From: a virus
IMG/VR virus record: IMGVR_UViG_3300029953_000079
Span: 1-39,418 of that record
DNA length: 39,418 bases
Direction: 5' to 3' (one strand)
Position 1 is the stretch's first letter. Each line of letters starts with the position of its first letter. The translations under genes and the position numbers were made by a program. This document shows positions 6,701 to 14,069 of this stretch, in pieces. The notes under the pieces were generated by a model that saw only the letters and a list, made by a program, of their open reading frames with translations, ran no database searches and had not been told where the DNA came from.

Positions 6701-9644
6701 CGTCCTGCTTGAGCTTTTTCCAGTCTACCTCGGGCTCCGCGGGCGGTTCGTTGGCGGTGGCATCTTTGGCGAGGCGCAGCTTGGGTTTGGTTGCCTCACC
6801 CAGGGCCTGGCGCGCGCCGTCCTCGTCAAAATTTCCCGTGTGGTTCTGGCGAATGTGGTCAATCGCCGCGCTGATCGCGTCCGCCACCGTTCCACCAGCC
6901 CGGATGGCGGCTTGCGCCACGCTGACCGCCCGGTCCCACAAGTCAGCAGCGATGCCGAAGGCGTGAAGCTGGCCACCCTTGGCGATGCCGGTTTTTAGGG
7001 ATTCGAGGGAGTCGGCGATGGATCTGGCTTTGTCGCCGATGGATTTTTTAGTCTCTTCCGTGCCTAGCTTCATCACGCGCTCAAGTTCGCTACCAGGCTC
7101 CGCGTGCCCCTCTCGGTCGCCCTGCAAAAACTTCAAGGCCGCATCCTTCAACATTTGCCGGTTGGTCCCCGGCAAATCAAACCCGAACAGGCGCTTGAAC
7201 GCGGCGCGGGCCGCATCGAACACCTGGGCGAAAACTCCCCGGTTGGCGTCGCCTTTGACCAGCCGGGCGATAGCCGCTTCCTCCCGGATCGTCGCGGCGT
7301 CCACGGGGAGGCCCTGGGCGAGCCTTGTTTTACGCTCCGCTGCCATTTCCTCCGGTGTGACCAAATCACGCACCGCCTGCCACGCACGCTGCAAGGCGGG
7401 GTCATACCAGACACCGTGAAAGCCTTCCTCCAGGATCACCGCCTTGGCGCGTTCCGGCGTGCTGATTCGTGCGGCGTTGACGGTGATTTTGTTCCGGCCT
7501 TCGATTTGCGCTCCCCACGGGGCGGATTCATCACGGATTACGCGGACTCCGGACGGGAGTTCGCCTTTGGGGTCTGTGCCCATGGCGCTGTGAACGGCGG
7601 CGGTGGCGTTTTTCAGGTCGCTGGCCTTTTGAAAAGCGGGCTTCGCCCGGACGGACGCTTTCACCGGGCTTTCACCTGCGGTGTCTTCTGGGTTGGCTAA
7701 TTCGGCAACCTGTGGTGCGGATTTCAACGGGTTGGCATTCTTCGCCTGCAACTCGGCCAACCGGGCCGACTGCGCCTTGTTCAGACCAAACGCTTCCTGG
7801 ACAGTTTCGAGGGCGTCCTGTTCGGCGGCGTCACGCGATCGTTCCGCGATCGTTCCGCGATCCTTCCGCGATCCTTCCGCGATCGTTCCGCGATCGTTCC
7901 GCGATCCTTCCGCGATCGTTCCGCGATCGTTCCGCGATCCTTCCGCGATCGTTCCGCGATCGTTCCGCGATCCTTCCGCGATCGTTCCAGCCTCATCTGA
8001 TGGCGGTAAAATGGACAAAGGCTGCTGAAGCTTTGTCCCTTGGAACTGCTGTTGAGCTTCCGCCACGTCATCCGCCGTCACAGGCTTTACTTCGACTTCC
8101 CCGGATAGGCCGCTGGCCGCCATGCGGGCCTGCCGTTCGTTGGAAAAAAGGCCGTAAGGCTCGCCGTCCTGGGTCACGCCCCACTTAGTCGCCCCCTCAC
8201 CCGCCGCCGGCTCGCCCCCAACCACCATTGGAGGCGCGGCCACCACCGGTGCCGGCGTCGGTTCCGCCCCCTCGGCTGGTGCCTTGGCCTGGGGGTTAGG
8301 AAGAGAAAGGGAAGCTGCGGGGGATTCGAGTGGCTCCGAAGGCGTGCCATCATCTGCCGTCATTGACGGCGGTTTGACGGTTGACGGCTTGGCTGGCTGC
8401 ACCTGATTGGCGGTCATCTCCTTTTGGAGTGATGCCAAGTCAGCCAGCGTTACCGGCTTATCTGGCGTCGCGGCTGCCTTTTGGGCAATGGTGGGTTCTG
8501 CTGACGGGGTTCCCGTCGACGCCGCTTTGTCAGCAGACAGCGGTTTGGACTGGTCAGATAGTGCATTTTGTTGAACCGCATTTGCATTTTGTTCAATTTC
8601 CGGTGCATTTTGTTGGACCGCGTTGGGGTCCGCTTGCAAGTCCGCCATCATCCGCGCCACAATCGGGGGATACTTCACGCCGGCTGCTGTAGGCGCGGTC
8701 GGCTCGCCCTGGGGCACAACTTCATCCGCCGGGGCCTTGAAACCCCCACCAGCGGGCAGCGGGGGGGCAGCAGGCGGCATTTCTGGCGGTTGCTCGGCTT
8801 TCCCAAATTGGTGCCGATCACCCATTCCACCAAGCAAAAACATGCTCCCGACGTTCCCAACGGCGTCAATCAAGGCGTCTTGGCGCTGTTCGGGCGGCAA
8901 CTGGCTGATCGTGGCGATTTGGTCGGCTCCAATGAGACCAGCCGCCCCTCCGGCTCCGCCGAGTTTGTTGAGGACCGCCAAAGCAGCATCATTCGATACC
9001 CCCGCTTTGCTGGAGATGGCTTCCGTGATGGCCCCCGTATATTTCCCAACGGTGGGCAGCAGGGTCGCAATCACGGCCTGCTTGGGGTCAAATCCTTCGG
9101 GAGTTGATCCCCAAATGATTGGCGCAGCCTCAGGGATCGCCATATTGGCGGCCAGTTGGGGGACAGACTCCACGATCCCCTTGCCGGCCGCTACAATCGC
9201 CCGCTGGTAGGCTGGCATGGTGCGGATGGTGTCCTCAAGGGGAACATCCTGGCTGGCCTGCTGCGATTCGGCGTTCGACATCCCCGGCGGCAATGGGCTA
9301 AACTCTTCGGCGGTGTGCTCCATCGCCCGCGTGGGGGCCTCGTAAAGAAACTTCCCGGCCGCCTGAAAACCTTGGCCAATTCCGGCCGCTATCCGGCCTT
9401 CGGGAGTTTCTTGAAGTTGCTCCCATGTGGCCGCCCAGTTGCCACCGGCCTGTGGTGGTCCTCCTGCCGTGGTGGCGTGATTGAGAAGTACGTGCCGAAG
9501 GCTGCTCTCCGGGGTGATCGCGGGAAGGTCACCGCTCGGCGCGCGAAATCCGCCGCCGGAAATAACTTCGTCATCCGGCGCTCGAAAACCGCCGCCGGGC
9601 GCTGGGGCGTCCATCACTTCATCGTCTGGCGCTTTAAAGGGCAT
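3741..9644 (-). CDS. Giant virion-associated (DNA-ejection / polyvalent-type) protein
   Basis: The product has 1967 residues and is the last gene of the late operon, directly after two smaller ejection-type proteins. The N-terminus repeats FKAPDDEV/FRAPDDEV-like motifs. It is followed by an Ala/Pro/Gln-rich disordered stretch to about residue 640, including an 11-residue tandem repeat (GTIAEGSRNDR). Around residues 735-750 lies ILEEGFHG, which resembles the metal-binding helix of peptidase-like domains found in large phage polyvalent proteins, although the usual second His is not obvious. The remainder is long helical sequence with a short hydrophobic stretch near residues 1705-1730 (IVVQAAAMYALARVV). 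The likely role is an internal protein injected with the DNA. That role is inferred from size, position and composition. Confidence 0.65.
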   Translation of the reverse strand: MPFKAPDDEVMDAPAPGGGFRAPDDEVISGGGFRAPSGDLPAITPESSLRHVLLNHATTAGGPPQAGGNWAATWEQLQETPEGRIAAGIGQGFQAAGKFLYEAPTRAMEHTAEEFSPLPPGMSNAESQQASQDVPLEDTIRTMPAYQRAIVAAGKGIVESVPQLAANMAIPEAAPIIWGSTPEGFDPKQAVIATLLPTVGKYTGAITEAISSKAGVSNDAALAVLNKLGGAGGAAGLIGADQIATISQLPPEQRQDALIDAVGNVGSMFLLGGMGDRHQFGKAEQPPEMPPAAPPLPAGGGFKAPADEVVPQGEPTAPTAAGVKYPPIVARMMADLQADPNAVQQNAPEIEQNANAVQQNALSDQSKPLSADKAASTGTPSAEPTIAQKAAATPDKPVTLADLASLQKEMTANQVQPAKPSTVKPPSMTADDGTPSEPLESPAASLSLPNPQAKAPAEGAEPTPAPVVAAPPMVVGGEPAAGEGATKWGVTQDGEPYGLFSNERQARMAASGLSGEVEVKPVTADDVAEAQQQFQGTKLQQPLSILPPSDEAGTIAEGSRNDRGTIAEGSRNDRGTIAEGSRNDRGTIAEGSRKDRGTIAERSRDAAEQDALETVQEAFGLNKAQSARLAELQAKNANPLKSAPQVAELANPEDTAGESPVKASVRAKPAFQKASDLKNATAAVHSAMGTDPKGELPSGVRVIRDESAPWGAQIEGRNKITVNAARISTPERAKAVILEEGFHGVWYDPALQRAWQAVRDLVTPEEMAAERKTRLAQGLPVDAATIREEAAIARLVKGDANRGVFAQVFDAARAAFKRLFGFDLPGTNRQMLKDAALKFLQGDREGHAEPGSELERVMKLGTEETKKSIGDKARSIADSLESLKTGIAKGGQLHAFGIAADLWDRAVSVAQAAIRAGGTVADAISAAIDHIRQNHTGNFDEDGARQALGEATKPKLRLAKDATANEPPAEPEVDWKKLKQDAADANARSVAANEAIRNAQQEANPKDNLDVESHATAGKGGVTPEMQQERRDAQAAAMAAREKLLRSPGYIRSRIDEFAGVVKRKAAADAVGEPNPRTAARQEMDSYNDEFRQMPEGAFADAWKAAQEDGTLPKDQMMPVGRSLRDLTDKLEKSDIDSPKVPMSERMNIARAAANAIGDAKDAYQKAARGVRAAWAALKSGIYDPPISSHFREVMKDWFAADQQTGHETYRWIKAIESKVSNPVRRRAISAWVDANGDEGTLRAQRADLEAVAGGKHVPVWDAALKLTDGEKEIGRQIIADFETKLEDAKNVGMIDKGRENYGVPQIWKTPPKADESSAGKGSAGNFRAKLDPRDPFFSLQRETPSYFDGIMRGGEPKDMDVGKLVAVYNEAFHKNLSSRAAIWGLKDAKSADGTPVVRISGDAHYEVLPTGKKRLLVDATRRPGDAVTKDGRPYRAIDHWALKGWQYKGSDPHGNPVLVKGDFLVHPDHFQFLNNELNGTKWRQAEPGPVGPDGRPTMRRTPWGAAGHAALSVSSFLKNSKMALGMFHLFNVATHSVWNGVNPITKDFKLDMTNPEQAAGVRNGVELGFGSHRVDFEEGQTGAHGGLWAHVPGLGRVAGRMTDFIFKDVLPKMKMKNYLALNEANTKLYGKKLTPDQISEISAHQTNAAFGLQNYRLLGTSKAMMDFNRLICLAPDFLGSEFKQTAQAFTKYGGAQRRAIVVQAAAMYALARVVNASLNNGDSHWEPENALSVVYKGRAYSIRSLVADMFHMVSDPGAFMAGRLGPLPHTIADVITGRDMRFGTRIDTVARTGVGRAAERALRDTLGWLAPIGTTGFGPGAAKRGETPFGTLAAAQVGLSSRQYTPATQMYDAAAQFNRNNPDPKAQEYQANREAEVYQQSVYKGLDNLLQAGDSAAAQREYKALVAEGHTPAHIEARYQRESPFTGSADREAQFKAQLTDSQWAAYQQAIQDRAALKSKFDSLPK
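7835..7988. repeat. 11-bp minisatellite, 14 units, inside the giant virion gene
   Basis: Fourteen consecutive units of GCGATCSTTCC, in which the seventh base is mostly in the pattern G,G,C. The 11-bp unit is not a multiple of three, so each 33 bp (three units) encodes one 11-residue repeat, GTIAEGSRNDR, near residues 555-602 of the leftward protein. One triplet is irregular (units 3 and 4 are both the C form). This suggests slippage by single 11-bp units, which must have been compensated to keep the frame. Confidence 0.9.
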
Positions 9645-9653
9645 CGCCTGGGA

Positions 9654-10664
9654 TTATTTACCGCGCTTCACCGCCGCCCGGCCATAGGAATCCACATAGT
9701 TAGCCCACGGCGGCAGGGCGTCATATTCTTCCTGCGAGTTTACGACCGGGCCTTTTGGCTCGGCGGCTGGGTTCGCTCCGCCTTTACCGATCAGAGCGTT
9801 CACCTTGGCCAATGCTTCATCGGCATTTGTTCCCCGACTTGAGTTTGCCAGATATTGCTTGAATGCAGCATTCAGAACGCCAGGAGGTAGCGTCTGCGGC
9901 TTTCCAGCCGCTCCCGGCTTGGGTGGTAGCGGAGGGACTGAGGCAATCGGCTGTGCGGGCGCGGTAGCGCCAGGCGCGCCTGCGGCGGCCACCGAACCGG
10001 GCGAAAAGTCCGCGTCCTGCTCGGCCGGGTCCGCGTCCTGCTCGGCCGGCAGTGCGGCTGCCAAGTTGCCTTGCGGCGCAAAGCGCTGCTGGCCAGGGTT
10101 GAGCGTCACACCACCAGTTCCCAATGGCTGCCCCGACGGTGTCATCGCGGTTGCGCCGCTGGGCACAATCAGCGGCCGGGCCGCCGTCGTGGCGTTGTCA
10201 GCCGCATTATTAGCCACTGCCACTGGGTTCACGACGTTTGCGGCCCCTTGCACGTTCCCACCCCGAGCGAGCAGCATCCCCAAATTACCAGCCATGGTCT
10301 TTTGCACGTCCCCTTCGTTGTGGCCGGTCAAAGCGGCCAGTGCGCCTGTGTACTGCCCGATGGCAGGGTCTTGCAGATCCCCCTTCATTAGCGCGTCGGT
10401 GGCGACCGGCGTGATGTTTTGCAGGGCTTGGACCAAATTGAGTTTCTGGTTAATGTCCGCGGCCTTGGCTTTCTCGGTTTCTGTCTGGGCCCCTACCAAC
10501 CCCGTGCGAGCGGTCGCCTCGTCGGTGTCCGCGTTCGCCTTGTCTGCTTGCGCCCCGTAAAGGCCCGCGCGGGCCTGATACATTGGTAGCCGCGCGAGGC
10601 CGGCCCCAAGATTGCGCAATCCGTTGTTCAAAGGCGCCGCTTGTGAATCCCAGTATTGGCTCAT
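9654..10664 (-). CDS. Putative internal virion / DNA-ejection protein
   Basis: The product has 336 residues, starting MSQYWDSQAAPLNNG. I chose the ATG at 10664 because an earlier in-frame start would overlap the upstream gene. The first 120 residues are Ala/Glu/Lys-rich and helical, with coiled-coil character (GAQTETEKAKAADINQ). The middle is Ala/Gly/Pro-rich and contains a direct duplication of PAEQDAD. It sits between a gp14-like protein and the giant virion protein, the place where podoviruses encode ejection proteins. No enzymatic motif is visible. Confidence 0.55.
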   Translation of the reverse strand: MSQYWDSQAAPLNNGLRNLGAGLARLPMYQARAGLYGAQADKANADTDEATARTGLVGAQTETEKAKAADINQKLNLVQALQNITPVATDALMKGDLQDPAIGQYTGALAALTGHNEGDVQKTMAGNLGMLLARGGNVQGAANVVNPVAVANNAADNATTAARPLIVPSGATAMTPSGQPLGTGGVTLNPGQQRFAPQGNLAAALPAEQDADPAEQDADFSPGSVAAAGAPGATAPAQPIASVPPLPPKPGAAGKPQTLPPGVLNAAFKQYLANSSRGTNADEALAKVNALIGKGGANPAAEPKGPVVNSQEEYDALPPWANYVDSYGRAAVKRGK

Positions 10665-10672
10665 ATGGTCTA

Positions 10673-11389
10673 TTAGTAAAAGGGTTGGGCCGTCAGCGAG
10701 TCCCACGCGGTGGCCTGCCCGATGTTGTTGGATGCGCCGGTGCTAAATTCTGACGCAATCGCTGAATTATTCGCGGCGGACGTCGCCCCACCGGTTGCCG
10801 AGCCGCCTGCCATTCCGGCACTGGCCGCTCCAGCCATGCCGGTCACGGCACCTAACGCCGATATCAGACTGCCCCAGCCGCTGAGCTTGTCACCCTTCTG
10901 GCTGGCGACCTGCATTTCGATCGGCATTAGGCTGGCGTCACCCTGGCTAAAATTGTTGAGAATTCCCAACTTCTGGCTGGCTTGGGCGTTCTTGATGCTT
11001 TGTTGCGTCTCCCAATCCTGATAACTCCCAGCCTTCGCCTGGTTCCCTGCCACAAGATTGCTCCAAGCGGTGCCGGCAGTGCCAGCCCGGCCACTACCAC
11101 CCCCGGTAGGCGCGTTGGCCTGCGCAATCGGCACGGCGGCGGATTGCAACGCCTGTGTGAGATTGGTCCTTGCTGCTGCCCCGGCTGTCAGTTGGTCATT
11201 GGCAACCTGCGGCGTGGATTTGGCAATCGAATTGGTGGTGATCGCGTTGGCCTGTTGCTGGAGGCCTTGTTGTTGGGCATTTTCAGCGGCCCTGGTCTTT
11301 GCCATGGCGCTTTTGGCCTCCTGCTGTCCGGCGATACTGAGGGACGTCCCCGCCACGGCCAATCCGGCTCCAACAAGTGCTAACGGCAT
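10673..11389 (-). CDS. gp14/gp7-like internal virion protein
   Basis: The product has 238 residues. The N-terminus is hydrophobic (LALVGAGLAVAGTSLSIAG) and is followed by Ala/Gln-rich helix. The C-terminal half contains a Gly/Ala-rich hydrophobic stretch (ISALGAVTGMAGAASAGMAGG). This build is typical of small membrane-active ejection proteins of podoviruses. It is one of the few genes with a strong SD: AAGGAGG six bases before the ATG. That SD overlaps the end of the GNAT-like gene, whose stop lies inside this gene's start region, so translation is coupled. Confidence 0.6.
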   Translation of the reverse strand: MPLALVGAGLAVAGTSLSIAGQQEAKSAMAKTRAAENAQQQGLQQQANAITTNSIAKSTPQVANDQLTAGAAARTNLTQALQSAAVPIAQANAPTGGGSGRAGTAGTAWSNLVAGNQAKAGSYQDWETQQSIKNAQASQKLGILNNFSQGDASLMPIEMQVASQKGDKLSGWGSLISALGAVTGMAGAASAGMAGGSATGGATSAANNSAIASEFSTGASNNIGQATAWDSLTAQPFY

Positions 11390-11880
11390 AAATCCTCCTT
11401 CGTGGCCTCGACCAGCATAACCACGTGGTCAATACCGTCTTTGAGCCAGTTTTTGGACGCGACACCAATGGTTCTCCACCCGCACCTCCGAGCGAACCAA
11501 TGGCTCTCCGGCAAGCACACTGGGCACATGCTCACTAGTTTTTTGACGTCTGGGTTTTGAAAAACGAACTTCATTGCCGCCCGACCGGCGACCACCGCCG
11601 AAGCGCCCCGGCAGCTTGGCAGCATGAATGTGTGAACCTCGAACACCCCGGCGGGTTGCGCGTAACAGATGAAGCACCCGGCGAGCTGGCCGTCCACCAG
11701 GGCAAGCGGAATGAGGTTCTCTGGGTTTTCCACGATGCTGCGGACAATCTCCCGCAGCTCGTCAATAGGCTTTGTCAGCCACTCATCGTCGCACACACGC
11801 GCGAACACCGCCCGGTCGGTGATGATCCGCCACACAGTTTCCACATCCCTCGTTTCGGTGATGGTAATCTCGGGTATCAT
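11380..11880 (-). CDS. GNAT-fold acetyltransferase-like protein in the virion cluster
   Basis: About 166 residues. The pattern fits a GNAT fold: an N-terminal ITITETRDVETVWRII strand-helix, a central LIPLALVDGQLAGCFICY, then VFEVHTFMLPSCRGASAVV, where the acceptor-CoA loop would lie, and HWFARRCGWRTIGV near the C-terminus. Small GNAT-like proteins are known among podovirus internal virion genes, T7 gp13 being one, and the position before the gp14-like gene fits. The start is the ATG at 11880, one base after the upstream stop (TGACATG). An ATG at 11895 is an alternative. Whether it is catalytic is unknown. Confidence 0.6.
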   Translation of the reverse strand: MIPEITITETRDVETVWRIITDRAVFARVCDDEWLTKPIDELREIVRSIVENPENLIPLALVDGQLAGCFICYAQPAGVFEVHTFMLPSCRGASAVVAGRAAMKFVFQNPDVKKLVSMCPVCLPESHWFARRCGWRTIGVASKNWLKDGIDHVVMLVEATKEDLCR

Positions 11881-11881
11881 G

Positions 11882-12475
11882 TCACGATGCGCCATAGTTG
11901 CTGTTAAGCAGGCCAAACCAAGCACTCCCACCACCGGCATTATTTTGAAACGCCTGTGCCGTCTTGTTGGCCAGATACTCATTGGACCAGTCGGAAAACA
12001 GGTTTCCTAACGGCTGAATCGGGGAGGGAGCTCGCATTTGCGAGGCGGCCGCCTGCGCTTGGGCGCTAATGGCTGAAGGGGTGCCCCCCTGCTCAAGCTG
12101 CTGGTAAAGCTGGCCTTTTTGCGTCTGCACGTTGGATTGAAGGGTGTTTTCCGCGTTTTGGGCGTTGTTGGCCACTTGCGATTCGCCGGCGTTGAGTTGC
12201 TTCCCCAGGCTGGCCGTTTCCTGTTGAGCCGCGCTCCCGGTCATGTTTCCGCCCCGCGCCAGCGCATACGTGAGGTTTTTTCCCGTCGTCTGGTATTGGT
12301 CCATCAGCTGCGGCATCTGGGCCGCTGTGACGGTTTTGCCATATTTCGAGTAAAATGCGGGGTCGAATCCGGCAAACTGTTGGTCCACCTGTCCTTCGCC
12401 GGCCGTGATATTAGCCTGGCGCGCCGCCTCTGTGGCCGCCGCGCCGCCGTCGCCAGTTCCGCCGAATAAGCTCAT
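11882..12475 (-). CDS. Virion-associated protein, unknown
   Basis: The product has 197 residues and starts MSLFGGTGDGG. It contains FDPAFYSKYGKTVT and a long Gln/Ala/Asn-rich helical region (residues about 80-150) with coiled-coil character, as in podovirus internal or tail-needle-associated proteins. It is the first gene after the 12.5-kb terminator and starts the last transcription segment of the late region together with the GNAT and ejection genes. I chose the ATG at 12475 because the longer frame would run through the terminator hairpin. Confidence 0.55.
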   Translation of the reverse strand: MSLFGGTGDGGAAATEAARQANITAGEGQVDQQFAGFDPAFYSKYGKTVTAAQMPQLMDQYQTTGKNLTYALARGGNMTGSAAQQETASLGKQLNAGESQVANNAQNAENTLQSNVQTQKGQLYQQLEQGGTPSAISAQAQAAASQMRAPSPIQPLGNLFSDWSNEYLANKTAQAFQNNAGGGSAWFGLLNSNYGAS

Positions 12476-12518
12476 AAAATAAAAAACGGCGGTTGCACTC
12501 TTGCGAGAGCAACCGCCG
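12476..12518 (-). terminator. Intrinsic terminator inside the late region
   Basis: Reading leftward, CGGCGGTTGC pairs perfectly with GCAACCGCCG. Inside it a short second stem closes a GCAA tetraloop, and the hairpin is followed at once by TTTTTTATTTT. It lies between the gp10-like gene, which stops at 12582, and the next gene, which starts at 12475. It should end or attenuate transcription from the head, tail and lysis genes before the ejection genes. Confidence 0.85.
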
Positions 12519-12581
12519 CCGAACAAAAACAAACCGCGTTACACAGCCACAGTAGCCTAGACCAACCGATCACGCAACTGA

Positions 12582-14066
12582 TTATTTCTCCGCCCCCTGC
12601 GGCGGATTAGCGATGTGCATCAGTGCATTGCTGAGCCGTGCATAGCCCGTGCCGTACTCCGAGAACTGAAACGCGTAATGCGTCCCCTTCGCTGAGTATG
12701 GAATGCGCCGATACCTGAACGTCGAAAGATTGTTAAGATACACCTGCCGAAATACGTTGTCAACATAGTCCGCGCTGCAAGATATGCCCCACGTCCCTTG
12801 CATGGCGGATTCCACGGCGGAATACTGTTTGATATTCCCAGGCAGCCCGGAGTCAATGTATGGCGTGATGGCTTGCACCCCGCAGTTCTCGTATACCGCG
12901 TTGCTGGGGCCCCCATACTGGAAAATATTGTTATTGGTGTCCCGGACCCAGACCTGGCCCTTGAATATTTCGAACTTTTGCGGCACAAACCAGTTTATCA
13001 GATTAAGCACCCCGGTGTAGACCGCGTTGTTGGCGTTCCCTGTCACCGTCAACGTTGTCACGCCGGCCACCACTGTAATTATGGTCCCAAGCGTGAAAAT
13101 CTTACCATTATACGTCATTGCAACTTCATTTGCCCCTGGATTCCACGCGTACTGGCTTCCCGGCGTCAACCCTGAGTAAATCACAATAACCGCGCCAGAC
13201 GCAGGATAATGCGTGACCAGGGCCGAAACGAACGTCTGAAACGTGGGAAGGTAGGTTGACCACGCGGCCACACCCGAACTCGTAAAGTACGAAAACGCAT
13301 AAATCAAACCGGTTGTCCCGCTCGCCGGATCGTCGGCTGGTGACGGAATGTAGAGCCAATAACGGTTCGCCGACGGGTCAGTGATGCCGCAGGCGGTCGC
13401 CTTAAGCGCGTCACTCAACCCCGCCAAGGCCGACTGAATGAGCATGTCAATCGGAGTTCCAATATCCGCGATGATCGCATTATTGCTAGCGTCCCGCACC
13501 CTGATAGAGCGAACACCCGAATCGTATAGCATATAAACATCCATGTCCCCGATGGGCTGGACGGATAATGGTGCCATGGTCCCGATGTTGGGCAGAATTT
13601 GGACAGCCTGAAAGTCCGCCGGGTTGGGGTCAACTATCCAGATCTGGACATAATCACGGCAAACCATCAAAAGATTCCCTTGGAATGGGGCCATTGCTTG
13701 CAAGCTAGCCGGACTGGCAAACCAGTTGCTCGCCGTCACAAATCCGTTGCCGGCCGCGTTAGGATCGTTCCAGGTCTGGGGGAGACCTAACGCGCAAAAA
13801 TAGAACGATGACCCGGCCAGAGCATAAATGCGGTCTTTAAACGTGAAGCAAAAAGTCGGCTGAACACCTGACGCATAACCACCACCTATCTGGGTTTGTA
13901 TTCCAGTCAGTTGGTCGGTGCAAATGACGGTCACCTGGTCGTTTAATTGGGGAGAATAAACCACCGAAAACAAAAACTCATTACCCATCCCGTCCTGGGC
14001 GTCAGTGCCTCCGCTTAGAGGATTCGCGGACGTGTTCAATGTGGAGTTGGTCGGGTTGGCCGCCAT
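12582..14066 (-). CDS. P22 gp10-like packaged-DNA stabilisation / tail hub protein
   Basis: The product has 494 residues. The N-terminal 250 residues read as a beta-propeller of the gp10 family: FKDRIYALAGSSFYFCALG, then FQGNLLMVCRDYVQIWIVDP, VQILPNIGTMAPLSVQPIGD and YDSGVRSIRVRDASNNA in that order. In P22 this protein closes the portal after packaging and links it to the tail. Residues about 293-350 hold an extra segment (GLTPGSQYAWNPG ... AGVTTLTVTG) that closely resembles one in the 326-residue head-tail protein at 21-22 kb, so it is probably an inserted module. It follows the 919-residue gene by three bases. Confidence 0.7.
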   Translation of the reverse strand: MAANPTNSTLNTSANPLSGGTDAQDGMGNEFLFSVVYSPQLNDQVTVICTDQLTGIQTQIGGGYASGVQPTFCFTFKDRIYALAGSSFYFCALGLPQTWNDPNAAGNGFVTASNWFASPASLQAMAPFQGNLLMVCRDYVQIWIVDPNPADFQAVQILPNIGTMAPLSVQPIGDMDVYMLYDSGVRSIRVRDASNNAIIADIGTPIDMLIQSALAGLSDALKATACGITDPSANRYWLYIPSPADDPASGTTGLIYAFSYFTSSGVAAWSTYLPTFQTFVSALVTHYPASGAVIVIYSGLTPGSQYAWNPGANEVAMTYNGKIFTLGTIITVVAGVTTLTVTGNANNAVYTGVLNLINWFVPQKFEIFKGQVWVRDTNNNIFQYGGPSNAVYENCGVQAITPYIDSGLPGNIKQYSAVESAMQGTWGISCSADYVDNVFRQVYLNNLSTFRYRRIPYSAKGTHYAFQFSEYGTGYARLSNALMHIANPPQGAEK

Positions 14067-14069
14067 AAA

